From contig NZ_JAFBCU010000001.1 in NCBI RefSeq assembly GCF_016907875.1, forward strand, positions 744,001 to 808,000: a stretch of 64,000 nucleotides of DNA, given 5' to 3'. The notes beneath the pieces were generated by a model. The model ran no database searches. It was not told the origin of the DNA and was given only the letters and a program-made list of their open reading frames with translations. The translations under genes and the position numbers were made by a program. The DNA is from Arthrobacter roseus (lineage in GTDB: Bacteria > Actinomycetota > Actinomycetes > Actinomycetales > Micrococcaceae). Positions 46,321-57,814 of the stretch are shown here, piece after piece (positions within the stretch are counted from its first letter, which is position 1; the number at the start of each line of letters is the position of its first letter).

Positions 46321-47726
46321 AGTCCGTACTTCTCCAGCAGTCGTAGCCATACTTCGCTGATCGTGGGATAGGCAGGCACCGCGTGCCACAGCCGTTCCAG
46401 AGGCACCTCTCCCACGATCGCGATGGTTGCGGAGTGCAAGAGCTCGGAAACTCCGGGACCGGCGAACAACATGCCGAGCAGCACCTTCCGGTCCTCGTCC
46501 ACCACCATCTGCGCCCAGCCCTTGTAATCATCGGCAAAGAGAGCCGATCCGGCGACGGCGATGTCCAGTGACGTCTCCGAAACGTTCAGTCCGGCGTCCT
46601 GCGCTTGTTGGAGGGTCATGCCGACCATGGCGATCTCGGGGTCTGTGAACACCACTTGCGGGACAGCGTGATGGTCCGCCGTCGCGCAGTATGTGCTCCA
46701 GGGCTCTGGACTGTCTCCCACCTTTCCGTTGACTCGTCCGGCGATGGCGTCTGCTGTGGCGCGCGCTTCGTACTTCCCCTGATGGGTCAGTAGGACCTTG
46801 CCGGCTGCGTCCCCAACCGCGTAGAGCCAGTCATTCACGCGCCCGGTGTCATCGGGATCGAGGTTCTTGATGTCCAGCCCCAGCTCTTCCAGACCGAGGT
46901 CTGCCAGCGCAGGATGCCGGCCGGTAGAGACGAGGAGCTTCTCGACTTTCAGGGTGGAGCCGTCCGGCATGGTCAGCTCGACGCCGTCGTCGGTCGCTGA
47001 AACGCCGGAGGCTTCCGTCTGTAGCAGAAGATCGACTCCGTCCTGCTCCAATGCTTTGGCCACGAGCCGGCGGGCAGGTTCCGGGTAGGTTTCCAGCAGA
47101 TCTCCGCGAACCAACATGGTCACCTGAGAGCCCAGCCGCGCGAACGCCTGCGCCAACTCAGTACCCGCAACCCCTCCGCCGATCACGGCAAGACTCTGGG
47201 GAACCTCCTGCGCGCTGGTGGCCTCCCGCGTACCCCAGTACTCCACGGAATCCAGCCCCTTGATAGGTGGCTGGGTAGGGGTAGAACCGGTTGCAAGTAC
47301 GACGGCGACCCGTGCCGTGAGCGTGGATGTCCCGCCGTCGTCGTGCCTGACTTCTACCGTGCGGGGCGCACTCAAACGCGCTTTTCCGCGCATGAGCTGG
47401 ATTCCGGCGTCGGCCACCCACTTCTCCTGCGAAGAATCATCCCAGTTGGAAGTGAAAGAATTGCGGCGCTCCAGGACAGCGTTAGCGTCTAGCCCTCCGG
47501 CGACCGCTTCCCTCGATCCTGCAACCGACCGAGCCGCTTTCAGGGCAGTGCCCGGGCGAAGCAGTGCTTTCGACGGCATGCACGCCCAATAGGAGCACTC
47601 GCCGCCGATGAGCGCGGACTCCACGAGGGTGGCGCTCAAGCCGGCCTCGACCACGCGCCCGGCAACATTTTCACCGACAGCACCGGCACCGATCACAATG
47701 ACATCTGTTGCTTCGTTTTCAGTCAT
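46317..47726 (-). CDS. Pyridine nucleotide-disulfide oxidoreductase (Lpd/MerA-like)
   Basis: 469 residues. The FAD motif is VIVIGAGAVGENVA, the redox-active CX4C is GGECSYWACMPSKALLRP, and the NAD(P) motif is LAVIGGGVAGTELAQAF. The C-terminal dimerisation domain has VVFTDPEIAMVG. It resembles the actinobacterial branch of the family that includes quinone/NAD(P)H dehydrogenases such as LpdA. It lacks the extended metal-binding N-terminus of MerA, so I do not call it a mercuric reductase. It is monocistronic and convergent with the regulator. Confidence 0.88.
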   Translation of the reverse strand: MTENEATDVIVIGAGAVGENVAGRVVEAGLSATLVESALIGGECSYWACMPSKALLRPGTALKAARSVAGSREAVAGGLDANAVLERRNSFTSNWDDSSQEKWVADAGIQLMRGKARLSAPRTVEVRHDDGGTSTLTARVAVVLATGSTPTQPPIKGLDSVEYWGTREATSAQEVPQSLAVIGGGVAGTELAQAFARLGSQVTMLVRGDLLETYPEPARRLVAKALEQDGVDLLLQTEASGVSATDDGVELTMPDGSTLKVEKLLVSTGRHPALADLGLEELGLDIKNLDPDDTGRVNDWLYAVGDAAGKVLLTHQGKYEARATADAIAGRVNGKVGDSPEPWSTYCATADHHAVPQVVFTDPEIAMVGMTLQQAQDAGLNVSETSLDIAVAGSALFADDYKGWAQMVVDEDRKVLLGMLFAGPGVSELLHSATIAIVGEVPLERLWHAVPAYPTISEVWLRLLEKYGL

Positions 47727-47793
47727 GGTCCGAGCCTGACACTCGACAGCTCGTGTGACAAGTGTTGAGGCTGACGTTCACTAGACTCAAAGG

Positions 47794-48333
47794 ATGAGCA
47801 ATCACCACGTCAAACGCCTCATGCTGCTGCGGCATGCCACAGCTTCCTGGCCACTCGACGTCGGCGAGCACAACCGTCCACTCACGGGGCAGGGCCATCG
47901 GGAAGCGCCCTGGGCGGGTCACTGGATGGTGGATCATCACGCCGAACCCGACTTCATTCTCTGCTCTTCGGCTCTACGGGCGCGGCAAACGTGCACGTGG
48001 GTGTGCCAGGAGTTGCAGGACAAAGCTCCCACAGCAAAATTGGAGCGAGGTCTCTACTTGGCGTCCAGTGTCGACATGCTCACGCTGATCAACCATGTCC
48101 CGGAAACTGTCACGAGCCTCCTGGTTATCGGCCACATGCCCGGCATCCAGGAGTTGGCCATGCGGTTGGCCTCTAAATCATCAGACGAAGAGTCCGTCAT
48201 GGAACTCGCCACAGAGTACAAACCGGCCGGGCTGACCGTGCTGACGCATTCGGGTACGTGGGCGGAACTCGACGGGCGGGATGCCGACGTCACACATTTC
48301 GTGTCCGCCCAAGAGCGCGATCCTGCCGCTTGA
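47794..48333 (+). CDS. SixA-like histidine phosphatase
   Basis: 179 residues of the histidine phosphatase (RHG) superfamily: LMLLRHATASWP (phospho-His acceptor), NRPLTGQGHREA, CSSALRARQT (second Arg) and LLVIGHMPGIQELA (second His). Size and motif order match SixA-type phosphohistidine phosphatases; the natural substrate is unknown. It is divergent from the disulfide oxidoreductase. Confidence 0.88.
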   Translation: MSNHHVKRLMLLRHATASWPLDVGEHNRPLTGQGHREAPWAGHWMVDHHAEPDFILCSSALRARQTCTWVCQELQDKAPTAKLERGLYLASSVDMLTLINHVPETVTSLLVIGHMPGIQELAMRLASKSSDEESVMELATEYKPAGLTVLTHSGTWAELDGRDADVTHFVSAQERDPAA

Positions 48334-48581
48334 GGAGGGGACCAGTGGAACCGGTGCCGCAACCGCGACACCGGCCCCGCCGTGCTGGCATGAGCCAGTC
48401 CGCGGACGGAACGGGGTCCGGAGCGCCAGGCTCCACGGGCAAGTACGGGGGTGTGATCGACGAACAGAACGATCATCCTCATCCGCGACTCCCGCGGCTG
48501 GGCGCCGCCAAAATCGATCCAATGCGTGAATAGATAATAAGCCACGCATCGCGGATCTGGGAGCATAGTTTAAACAAGAAA

Positions 48582-48605
48582 CCCCGTCACCGAGTGGTGA
48601 CGGGG
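48582..48605 (-). terminator. Terminator downstream of tRNA-Arg
   Basis: A perfect 10-bp stem CCCCGTCACC/GGTGACGGGG with loop GAGT. On the minus strand it is followed by TTTCTTGTTT, right after the tRNA 3' end. Confidence 0.85.
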
Positions 48606-48611
48606 TCAATG

Positions 48612-48684
48612 TGCGCCCGACAGGATTCGAACCTACAACCTTCTGATCCGTAGTCAGATGCTCTATCCGTTGAGCTACGGGCGC
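48612..48684 (-). tRNA. tRNA-Arg (anticodon ACG)
   Basis: 73 bases, acceptor GCGCCCG/CGGGCGC, D-arm TAGCTCAACGGATAGAGC, anticodon stem TCTGA/TCAGA around CTACGGA (ACG), T-arm GGTTCGAATCC. A34 is the substrate of TadA. CCA is not encoded. Confidence 0.97.
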
Positions 48685-48967
48685 ATTATGAAGTCTGGCG
48701 AACCAAGCTTCTTGTGGCCGATTGGCCGTAGATAACACTAGCCGGTTTGAGATGTCATTGCTAATTCGCATCAGGCTGTTCTGAAAAAATCTAGACCGGT
48801 CTAGGTGACCTTAATCACACCGCACGGATCAGAAACTCCTGAAACTCCACGGAAAGACGCGATTCACCTGCTTTAACGTGTCGTGCAGTTGTGACCCTAC
48901 CGGCAAACGGAAGGTGAACGGGCCATAGCATCGAAATCACACCTGTCACCCTACGAAGGGAAATTCC

Positions 48968-50827
48968 ATGGCCAATCAGCCGAGCCAGCTAATCCGCGAT
49001 GATGCTGCACAGTCTGCCGTCGAAACGCGGATGGAAGCACCTACGACGCATGCTGCGCTGTTGTCTTGGGTGAAAGAGGTTGCTGAGCTGGTTAAGCCTG
49101 ATCGTATCTATTGGGTGGACGGGTCCGTGGAAGAGAATACGCTGCTGACCGACGAGCTCGTCGAAGCAGGCACGCTGACCCGGTTGGACCCGAAGAAGTT
49201 CCCCAATTCGTTCGCAGCATTTTCAGACCCCAAGGATGTTGCCCGGGTAGAAGAGCAGACGTTCATCTGCTCAGAGGAAGAGCGGGACTCCGGTTTCACC
49301 AACAACTGGATGGAACCGGCCCAGATGAAAGAGAAGCTCACTGGCCTATTTGACGGCGCCATGCGTGGTCGAACCATGTACGTCATTCCGTTTGTGATGG
49401 GCCACCTGGACGCAGAGGATCCCAAGTTCGGCGTTGAGATCACAGACAGCGGCTACGTGGTGGCCTCCATGCGCATCATGGCCAATATTGGCGCCGACGT
49501 CCTCCGGAAAATGGAAGAGAACAACGCGTTCTTCGTTCCAGCGCTGCATTCTGTAGGTGCACCGCTTGAAGAAGGACAGAAGGATATCGCGTGGCCCTGT
49601 AACGAGGAAAAGTGGATTGTTCACTTCCCCGAGGAACGTTCCATCTGGTCCTACGGGTCCGGTTACGGCGGTAACGCTCTACTGGGCAAGAAGTGCTTTG
49701 CTCTGCGCATCGCTTCTGCCATGGCCCGGGACGAGGGATGGCTCGCTGAGCACATGCTCATCCTGAAGCTCACGTCGCCGGAGAATAAGGACTACTACGT
49801 TTCGGCAGCATTCCCTTCTGCCTGTGGCAAGACCAACCTCGCCCTGCTTGATCCCACCGTCGAGGGATGGAAGGCCGAGATGCTCGGCGACGACATCACC
49901 TGGATGCGGTTCGGCAAAGAAGGCGAACTACGCGCTACCAACCCAGAAGCTGGCCTGTTTGGCGTAGCTCCCGGAACCGGTTGGAGCACCAACCCCAACG
50001 CCATGCGTGGCATCGAAAAGGGCAACTCCATCTTCACCAACGTGGCGCTGACGGACGACGGCGGCGTGTGGTGGGAGGGAATGACTGACGAAGCTCCTGC
50101 CCACCTGACAGATTGGCGGGGTAACGATTGGACCCCTGAGTCCGGACGCTCCGCGGCCCATCCCAACTCGCGTTTCTGCACGCCGATCGATCAGATCGAC
50201 ATGCTGGCCGAGGAATACTTTTCACCCGAAGGCGTCGAACTGTCCGCGATTCTGTTCGGCGGACGCCGCAAGACCACCATCCCCCTGGTAACGCAGGCCC
50301 GCGACTGGACCAGCGGCATCTTCATGGGTTCCACGCTTTCCTCCGAGACCACCGCCGCAGCATCCGGCGCTGTCGGCGTGGTGCGTCGCGACCCCATGGC
50401 CATGCTGCCGTTCATCGGATACGACGCCGGCGACTACCTGAAGCACTGGATCACGCTCAGCTCCAAGGCCAATCAGGAGCGTCTGCCAAAGATCTTCCTG
50501 GTGAACTGGTTCCGCCGCAATGCCGACAACAGTTTCGCCTGGCCCGGGTTCAGCGAGAATTCACGCGTCCTGAAGTGGGTTGTTCAGCGCATCGAAGGCA
50601 CCGCAGACGCCGTCGAAACACCCATTGGTCTGGTGCCAACCGGCGATTCCATCGACCTGTCGGGTCTGGATATGACGCCAGAGCAGGTAGATCATGCTGT
50701 TCGGGTGGACCCCGATGAGTGGAAGGACGAGCTGCAGGGCATGGAGCAGTGGTACGAGCGATTTGGTGATTCCCTCCCGGCGGAGCTCACCGCTCAGCTT
50801 GCCCAGTTGAAGCAGCGCCTGGGCTAG
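48968..50827 (+). CDS. pckG: Phosphoenolpyruvate carboxykinase (GTP)
   Basis: 619 residues, the standard length of the GTP-dependent enzyme, which converts oxaloacetate plus GTP to PEP, CO2 and GDP in gluconeogenesis. Visible motifs are the P-loop [17 protein letters not shown] (near residue 280), [20 protein letters not shown] (metal binding), FGVAPGT and the C-terminal FLVNWFRRN guanine-binding region. GAAGGGA precedes the ATG. The upstream 280 bases are free of genes and must hold its promoter. Confidence 0.98.
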   Translation: MANQPSQLIRDDAAQSAVETRMEAPTTHAALLSWVKEVAELVKPDRIYWVDGSVEENTLLTDELVEAGTLTRLDPKKFPNSFAAFSDPKDVARVEEQTFICSEEERDSGFTNNWMEPAQMKEKLTGLFDGAMRGRTMYVIPFVMGHLDAEDPKFGVEITDSGYVVASMRIMANIGADVLRKMEENNAFFVPALHSVGAPLEEGQKDIAWPCNEEKWIVHFPEERSIWSYGSGYGGNALLGKKCFALRIASAMARDEGWLAEHMLILKLTSPENKDYYVSAAFPSACGKTNLALLDPTVEGWKAEMLGDDITWMRFGKEGELRATNPEAGLFGVAPGTGWSTNPNAMRGIEKGNSIFTNVALTDDGGVWWEGMTDEAPAHLTDWRGNDWTPESGRSAAHPNSRFCTPIDQIDMLAEEYFSPEGVELSAILFGGRRKTTIPLVTQARDWTSGIFMGSTLSSETTAAASGAVGVVRRDPMAMLPFIGYDAGDYLKHWITLSSKANQERLPKIFLVNWFRRNADNSFAWPGFSENSRVLKWVVQRIEGTADAVETPIGLVPTGDSIDLSGLDMTPEQVDHAVRVDPDEWKDELQGMEQWYERFGDSLPAELTAQLAQLKQRLG

Positions 50828-50839
50828 GCCCTCACAGGC

Positions 50840-50905
50840 AAATACGTGGCGCAGGTGCAGATACGTGGTTTCGAAACCACGCACCTGCACCTGCGCCACG
50901 TATTT
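50840..50905. terminator. 66-bp near-perfect palindrome between convergent genes
   Basis: Outer arms of 21 bp (AAATACGTGGCGCAGGTGCAG and complement) surround a second stem, CGTGGTTTCGAAACCACG, with only two mismatched pairs over the full 33-bp arms. It lies between the stops of pckG and hmp and probably acts as a bidirectional terminator. Its length and internal repetition (ACGTGG twice per arm) suggest a dispersed repeat. Confidence 0.75.
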
Positions 50906-50932
50906 AGTGGGCGGAGGCCAGGGCGGGAACGG

Positions 50933-52096
50933 CTACGAGAAGAGCCACATGTCCGGTCCAAAGACCTCGTACTGAATCCTGTCTGCGGGGATCCCCGCCT
51001 TCAGAGCCTGAGAGCGCATGCTCTTCATGAACGGCAGCGGGCCGCAGAGGTGCAAGGACGCATCCTGCGGAATATCAAGCCCCTCAAGGGTCATGAATCC
51101 CTTGTGGAATCCCTCCAACTCCTGCTCGTACCAGACGTGAAGATCCGCATTGGGCAGCTCGCTGACATGCGAGGTCATCTCCTGGCCGAGCGCCCACATG
51201 TCCGGTGTGGACTCGGCATGCAGAACGAGGACCTCTCGCTCGGAGTGGTTAGTGGCCAGCTCGTGCAGCAGAGATGCCGCGGGCGTGCAGCCTATGCCTG
51301 CTGATGCCAGAATGATCGGCCCATCGTTATCACCCAGGGTCACCTCGCCGTAGGGGTTGGAAAGTTCGACGACGGTCCCCACCTGCAGCTGATGGACGAT
51401 GGGGGATACTTCGCCGCCGTCGTCCAGCTTCGTGGTGATAGTCCGGGAGGTTGTGCTGGCGGCGTTGTGGCTCAGCGAGTACTGCCGAACCTGCAGGAGG
51501 CCGTCCTTGACGGGCACCCGAAGACTCACGTATTGGCCGGCGCGACCAGGCGTCGCTGGAGTGTCATCGGCCGGTTCCAGCACTAGGGTGACAGCACCGG
51601 AGCCTGCGGGACGCTTTTCGGTAATCCGCCACTGAGCCCACGGTTTGTCATTCGCCTGAGCGGCGTAGAGCCCCTTCTCGATTTTGATGAGCGCGTGGGC
51701 CATGAGCCAGTAGACCTCCGTCCAAGCGTCGGCAATCTCGGTGGTCAAGGTGTCGCCCAGGTCTTCAGCGATGGCATCGAAGAGGTGCTTGTAGACAATC
51801 GGATACTGGTCCGGGACGATCCCCAACGACGTATGCTTGTTTGCGATACGGACCAGCACTGCTTCGGGATACGAGTCAGGGTTTTCTGCCAGCCAGGCTG
51901 CGAAGGCGACGATGCTTCCGGCAAGGGCTGATTGCTGCTTTCCGTTGCGCTGGTTGGAGCGGCTGAAGAGGCCGTTCATGAGTTCGGGATGGGCTTCAAA
52001 GAGGCGACGGTAGAAGTGCGGGGTGATGCCATCCATGCGTTCGGATATGACGGGAAGGGTTGCTTTGATGACCGGCAGAGACTGAGACGAGAGCAT
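50933..52096 (-). CDS. hmp: Flavohemoprotein (nitric oxide dioxygenase) Hmp
   Basis: 387 residues from ATG 52096 (GAAAGG upstream; a start 10 codons earlier is less likely). The globin domain (~1-140) carries the proximal His in VRIANKHTSLGI. The FAD domain has VRQYSLSHNA and the NAD domain ILASAGIGCTPAASLLHEL. Hmp oxidises NO to nitrate with O2 and NAD(P)H. It is directly downstream of the NsrR-like repressor gene, so it is likely de-repressed by NO. Confidence 0.96.
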   Translation of the reverse strand: MLSSQSLPVIKATLPVISERMDGITPHFYRRLFEAHPELMNGLFSRSNQRNGKQQSALAGSIVAFAAWLAENPDSYPEAVLVRIANKHTSLGIVPDQYPIVYKHLFDAIAEDLGDTLTTEIADAWTEVYWLMAHALIKIEKGLYAAQANDKPWAQWRITEKRPAGSGAVTLVLEPADDTPATPGRAGQYVSLRVPVKDGLLQVRQYSLSHNAASTTSRTITTKLDDGGEVSPIVHQLQVGTVVELSNPYGEVTLGDNDGPIILASAGIGCTPAASLLHELATNHSEREVLVLHAESTPDMWALGQEMTSHVSELPNADLHVWYEQELEGFHKGFMTLEGLDIPQDASLHLCGPLPFMKSMRSQALKAGIPADRIQYEVFGPDMWLFS

Positions 52097-52119
52097 TGCG
52101 TGAGGCGCCTTTCGTTTTA

Positions 52120-52138
52120 GTTGCATTTAACGTGCAAC
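52120..52138. promoter_or_regulatory. Candidate NsrR operator upstream of hmp
   Basis: An inverted repeat, GTTGCA-N7-TGCAAC, in the AT-rich gap between nsrR and hmp, about 25 bases before the hmp start. Position and symmetry suit repressor binding; the sequence was not compared with verified sites. Confidence 0.5.
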
Positions 52139-52185
52139 ATTTATAACTTAAGTTCTACACGACGTAGAAAACGGGTGCAACTCGG

Positions 52186-52635
52186 CTAAAGACCCGGTCG
52201 AAGGCCAATCGATTCAAAGACCGGCTTCATCTGCTCCTCATGGGGTAGGTCCGCTAGCACAATGCTGTCCAGGGAGGCATAGAAGGCTTCTCGGGCACTG
52301 TTGAGCGCGTGACGAAGTCGACAGTTATTGCTGAGCGGACACGCTACTTCTAGCGACTCACAATCCGCCATATCGATGCGTGTATCGAGCTCGCGAAGGA
52401 GCCACCCAACGCTGATATTCCTACCCACAGGGCTGAGCTGCACGCCCCCATTGCGACCGCGGTACACGTTGACCACGCCGAGGTCTCGAAGCCTCAGAAC
52501 GGCCTTGCTGACGTGGTTATACGGGGTGTGCACGCCCGCGGAAATTTCCCGAGTGGTGAATTGCGCACCCGGGGGAGTGGAGGCAATCAACATCACCATT
52601 CGCAGACAAAGATCGGCGAATGAGTTGATGCGCAT
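52186..52635 (-). CDS. nsrR: Rrf2-family NO-sensing repressor NsrR
   Basis: 149 residues. The N-terminal winged helix reads MRINSFADLCLRMVMLIAST with the recognition region YNHVSKAVLRLRDLGVVNVY and the wing GRNGGVQLS. Three cysteines in DCESLEVACPLSNNCRLR fit the [Fe-S] cluster ligands of NsrR, which reacts with NO and releases hmp. Rrf2 relatives such as IscR share the fold; the hmp neighbour favours NsrR. Confidence 0.93.
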   Translation of the reverse strand: MRINSFADLCLRMVMLIASTPPGAQFTTREISAGVHTPYNHVSKAVLRLRDLGVVNVYRGRNGGVQLSPVGRNISVGWLLRELDTRIDMADCESLEVACPLSNNCRLRHALNSAREAFYASLDSIVLADLPHEEQMKPVFESIGLRPGL

Positions 52636-52655
52636 GCATCTAGCTTACGGCGTCG

Positions 52656-53096
52656 TCACTGCCCCCACACGGTAATGTCCGCAGACTCCCAGATCGGGTC
52701 CTTGTAGGACCACTGGCCACCTTCTTCGCCGTAGGGCTGGATCGCGGCGATGGCGACGGACGTGGAATGCTCGGCAACCACGTAAATGGCATCAGAGTTC
52801 TCGTCCGGCAGATGAATATCCGAGACAACCGCTGCGGCCCTGTTTTCATTGCGCTGCTGCTTGAGCGCCTCGTAAAGATCCTCGATCATAGAATCGGCGT
52901 CGAGATCTTTGCCGTCGTCCTCCGGCGAAACGGCAACCATGCGCACTTCACCGGTGTTATCGACAATCAGAGCCGTGGGCAGGAACGCACCGTGTGTCTC
53001 CAGCTGGTCCTGTGCCATGCCCAGCGCGGTCCCCAACAGCTTGTTGAGATCCTCCTGCACCATGGCATCCTGCGTTGCGTCTTCTTCAGTGCTCAT
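52656..53096 (-). CDS. Conserved hypothetical acidic protein
   Basis: 146 residues, acidic and soluble: GAFLPTALIVDNTGEVRMVA, then LYEALKQQRNENRAAAVVSD, then AIYVVAEHSTSVAIAAIQPY. This is a conserved actinobacterial protein of unknown function. Its start overlaps the stop of the phosphomannomutase gene (ATGA), so it is co-translated with it. Confidence 0.78.
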   Translation of the reverse strand: MSTEEDATQDAMVQEDLNKLLGTALGMAQDQLETHGAFLPTALIVDNTGEVRMVAVSPEDDGKDLDADSMIEDLYEALKQQRNENRAAAVVSDIHLPDENSDAIYVVAEHSTSVAIAAIQPYGEEGGQWSYKDPIWESADITVWGQ

Positions 53097-54532
53097 GCGT
53101 TCTCCTTGGCGGTCTCGCGTACAAGTTCAAGGACGCGATCGCGAATTTTCTCCATGGTGGCCTCGGTCTCGGCTTCGGCGTTCAACCGCAGGAACGGCTC
53201 CGTGTTGGAAGCCCGCAGATTGAACCACCATGCTCCGCTGTCTGCGGTGAAGGTGACACCGTCCAGCTCGTCCACGCTCACGCCGTCGACCGTGAATTCA
53301 GTGCGGACGCGCTCGATAGCTGCGGGAACATCCTCCACCCGGGAATTGACCTCGCCTGAGGCAAAGTACGGCTCGTACTCGCGGGCCAGATCTGACAGCG
53401 GCAGATCCTGCTCAGCCAACGCGGCAAGGACGTGCATAGCGGCAAGCATGCCGGTGTCAGCGTTGTAGAAGTCACGGAAGTAGTAGTGCGCGGAGTGCTC
53501 CCCGCCAAACACTGCGCCTTCACTGGCCATCAAGTCCTTGATGAATGAATGGCCCACGCGGGTGCGCACCGGGCGGCCGCCGTCGTGCTTCACTAACTCA
53601 GGCACTGCGCGTGAGGTGATCAGGTTGTGGATGATCGCGGGCGTTTCTTCCGGGGCGTGGTTGGTCGAACCAGCCTGTGCACGCCGGATCTCCCGCCGAG
53701 CAACCATGGCCGTGATGGCGGACGGGCTGACGGGCTGGCCCTTTTCATCGATGACGAAGCAGCGGTCTGCATCGCCGTCGAACGCCACCCCGATGTCGGC
53801 GCCATGCTCGACGACGGCAGCCTGCAGGTCACGTAGATTCTCCGGCTCCAGCGGGTTCGCAGGATGATTTGGGAACGAGCCATCGAGTTCAAAGAACAGC
53901 GGCACGATCTCGAGCGGCAGTGCCGGGAGGATCTTGTCGCCCAGGACGGCCGGCGTTGTCATGCCCGCCATACCGTTACCGGCGTCGACCACAACCTTCA
54001 GTGGGCGGGATCCTGTGAGGTCAACAAGGGATCGCAGGTACTGCGCGTAGTCGCGCAGTACGTCGCGGACGCTGATCGAGCCGGTTTTGTCGACTGACGG
54101 GATGACGCCCTCGGCCAGATAGTGCTCTGCCCGCGCCTGGATTTCTTTGAGCCCAGTTTCTGAAGAAATGGGGATGGCGCCGGCCTTGGCCATTTTGATC
54201 CCGTTGTACTGCGCTGGATTGTGGCTGGCCGTGAAGGTGACGCCAGCCATGTTAAAGGAACCGCAGGCGTAGTAGAGCTCGTCGGTAGAGATCAGATCCA
54301 ACAGCACTACGTCTGCGCCGCGTGCGGTCACGCCAGCTGCGAAGGCCTTGCTGAACTCGGGTGAAGACGGACGCATATCGCCGCCCACCAAAACGGTCTG
54401 CCCCGATAGATCGAGGACGTCCACGAACGCGGCGCCCGTGGCCTCAACGGTTTCGCGCGTGATGGTTTCGCCGACGACGCCGCGAACGTCGTAGGCCTTG
54501 AAGGACTCGGAGAGATCGACTGTGCTGTTCAC
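53093..54532 (-). CDS. manB: Phosphomannomutase/phosphoglucomutase ManB
   Basis: 479 residues from the GTG at 54532 (VNSTVDLSESFKAYDVRG). It interconverts hexose 6- and 1-phosphates for GDP-mannose and cell-envelope glycan synthesis. The α-D-phosphohexomutase motifs are complete: the phosphoserine loop TFTASHNPAQYNG, the metal loop FDGDADRCF, and the sugar-binding GGEHSAHYYFRD. The frame is open for 43 more codons upstream, but they bear no family similarity and overlap the divergent helicase. It heads a two-gene unit with the acidic protein. Confidence 0.95.
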   Translation of the reverse strand: MNSTVDLSESFKAYDVRGVVGETITRETVEATGAAFVDVLDLSGQTVLVGGDMRPSSPEFSKAFAAGVTARGADVVLLDLISTDELYYACGSFNMAGVTFTASHNPAQYNGIKMAKAGAIPISSETGLKEIQARAEHYLAEGVIPSVDKTGSISVRDVLRDYAQYLRSLVDLTGSRPLKVVVDAGNGMAGMTTPAVLGDKILPALPLEIVPLFFELDGSFPNHPANPLEPENLRDLQAAVVEHGADIGVAFDGDADRCFVIDEKGQPVSPSAITAMVARREIRRAQAGSTNHAPEETPAIIHNLITSRAVPELVKHDGGRPVRTRVGHSFIKDLMASEGAVFGGEHSAHYYFRDFYNADTGMLAAMHVLAALAEQDLPLSDLAREYEPYFASGEVNSRVEDVPAAIERVRTEFTVDGVSVDELDGVTFTADSGAWWFNLRASNTEPFLRLNAEAETEATMEKIRDRVLELVRETAKENA

Positions 54533-54641
54533 GCAGTCGAGTCTAGCCGGACGGCACGATGACACGCTGGTCCACCAGAGTTTTCCACAACGGGCTCTTT
54601 CGGCGCCGGGAATGTCGGAGCCGGCTGGAATACTGTGGGGC

Positions 54642-56758
54642 ATGGCTGACACGGAAACCACAACTCTTCATACCGAGGCAACTGCCATCCTGCGCGCGCT
54701 CGTGGGGCGGGAAGATGCGCAGTTTCACGAGGGGCAGTTTGAGGCAATCCAGGCACTGGTGGAAGGTGGACGCCGTGCGCTGGTGGTGCAACGGACCGGT
54801 TGGGGAAAGTCTGCCGTCTACTTTGTCGCTAGCCTGTTGCTGCGTGCCCGAGGGGCTGGGCCAACACTCATAGTGTCGCCACTCTTGGCGCTCATGCGGG
54901 ACCAGGTCTCTGCCGCAGAGCGGGCCGGCGTCAGAGCCAGCGCCATTAACTCCGCAAACCAGCTCCAGTGGCAGGAAATCTCTGCGGCACTGGAAGAAGA
55001 CACCGTGGACGTTCTGCTGGTCTCACCAGAGAGGCTCAACAACCCGGGCTTCCGCGATCAGCACCTGCCGGAACTGATGCGCCGCTCAGGGCTACTCGTC
55101 ATTGACGAAGCACATTGCATATCGGACTGGGGCCACGATTTCCGTCCGGACTACCGCAGAATCAGAGACCTCGTAACGCAGCTGCCACCCAAGGTGCCTG
55201 TTTTGGCCACCACAGCCACCGCCAACTCCCGCGTTGTCGATGACGTCGAGGAACAGCTGGGGGCTGGCGGAGAGGACGTCTTCACCATCCGTGGCCCTCT
55301 GGCCAGAAAGTCTCTGCGGCTTGGTGTGCTGCGTCTGCCCAGCCCCAAGAGCCGCCTGGCCTGGCTGCTCACACACATGAATGATCTTCCCGGCAGCGGA
55401 ATCATCTACACTCTGACGGTGTCTGCCGCGGAGGATACTGCCAGGCTCCTGCGGGAGGCAGGTCACACGGTCCGCGCCTATACCGGCAGAACCGATCCCG
55501 CAGACCGTGAACAGCTGGAAGCAGCGCTGAAAGCGAACGAGGTCAAGGCGCTCGTGGCCACCTCAGCTCTCGGCATGGGGTTCGACAAACCGGACCTCGG
55601 TTTTGTGGTGCACCTGGGGGCGCCGTCGTCGCCCGTGGCGTATTACCAGCAGGTGGGCCGCGCAGGTCGTGGCACCCCCAACGCAGACGTACTGCTGCTG
55701 CCAGGGACAGAAGACAAAGACATTTGGGAGTATTTTGCGACGGCGTCCATGCCCGCTGCGGCGCCGGCCGAGGCCGTCCTGGAGGCCCTGTCCAACGGAC
55801 AGACACTGTCCTCACCAGCGCTGGAATCCCTGGTCAACCTCAAGCGCTCGCCGATGGAATTGCTCCTGAAAGTTCTTGCCGTGGATGGTGCGGTGCAACG
55901 GGTGCAGGGTGGATGGCAAGGCACTGGTAAACCCTGGTCCTACGACCGCGATCGCTACGAACGCATTGCCCGGGCTCGCGTCGCTGAGCAGAACCTGATG
56001 CTGGATTACGAGACCACGTCCATGTGCCGCATGGAGTTTCTCGCCAGAACACTAGATGACCAGGATGCCAGCCCCTGCGGACGCTGCGACAACTGTGCGG
56101 GCCCTTGGTACTCGGACGTCGTTGCCCGCGATGCCTCAGAAAGCGCCAGCCAGTCCCTTGGTCGTGCCGGAGTGGAGATTGAACCGCGTGGCATGTGGCC
56201 CTCGGGCATGGACAAGCTCGGCGTCGCCGTCAAGGGAAAGATCAAACCTGATGTGTCCATGTCCGCCGGGCGCGCCCTTGCACGCCTGACCGATCTCGGC
56301 TGGGGCGGCCGGCTCCGCGAAGTTTTCGCAGCCGGCGCAGTCGATGCCGCAGTGGATCCAGCACTGATGAAGGGCTGCGTTCAGGTCTTGGTCCAATGGG
56401 GGTGGGAGGAGCGGCCAGTGGCCGTGGTGTCCGTCCCGTCCAGAGGCAGGCCCTTAATGGTCGAATCGCTGGCGCGCGGGCTCTCAGAGATCGGCAGGAT
56501 CCCCTATCTTGGTGCCCTCAGGCTTGTCGACAGCGGTCCAACCGGCGCCCCCGGTGGAAACAGTGCTTTTCGCCTAGCTTCTGTGTGGGACAGATTCCAA
56601 GTTCCTCCCGAGGGCGCAACCTGGTTCAGCGAAAACCCGGGACCGGTCCTCTTGGTCGATGACCAAGCGGACAGCCGGTGGACACTGACCGTGGCCGCGA
56701 AGTCGCTGCGTGAAGCCGGGGGGACCTCCGTCCTACCGTTTACGCTCGCGCTGAAGGC

Positions 56759-56762
<4 letters not shown>
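54642..56762 (+). CDS. RecQ-family DNA helicase with PRTase-like C-terminal domain
   Basis: 706 residues from ATG 54642. The RecQ motifs are clear: Walker A VVQRTGWGKSAVYFVA, motif II VIDEAHCISDWGHDFRPDYR, and motif VI QQVGRAGRG. The zinc-binding region ends CGRCDNC near residue 485. Instead of an HRDC domain, the last ~170 residues include MVESLARGLSEIGRIPYLG and PGPVLLVDDQADSRWTLTVA. The latter resembles the PRPP-binding loop of phosphoribosyltransferases (hhhhDD..dSG.T), as in ComF-like proteins. It unwinds DNA 3'-5' in repair; the role of the PRTase-like part is unknown. Confidence 0.92.
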
Positions 56763-57787
<1,025 letters not shown>

Positions 57788-57814
57788 GCTGGCCTCCACG
57801 TGTTGTAGGGAACT

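Noticed and set aside
46317-47726. Mercuric reductase assignment
   Set aside because: The CX4C redox motif is shared by the whole family. There is no C-terminal vicinal Cys pair, no N-terminal metal-binding domain and no mer genes nearby.
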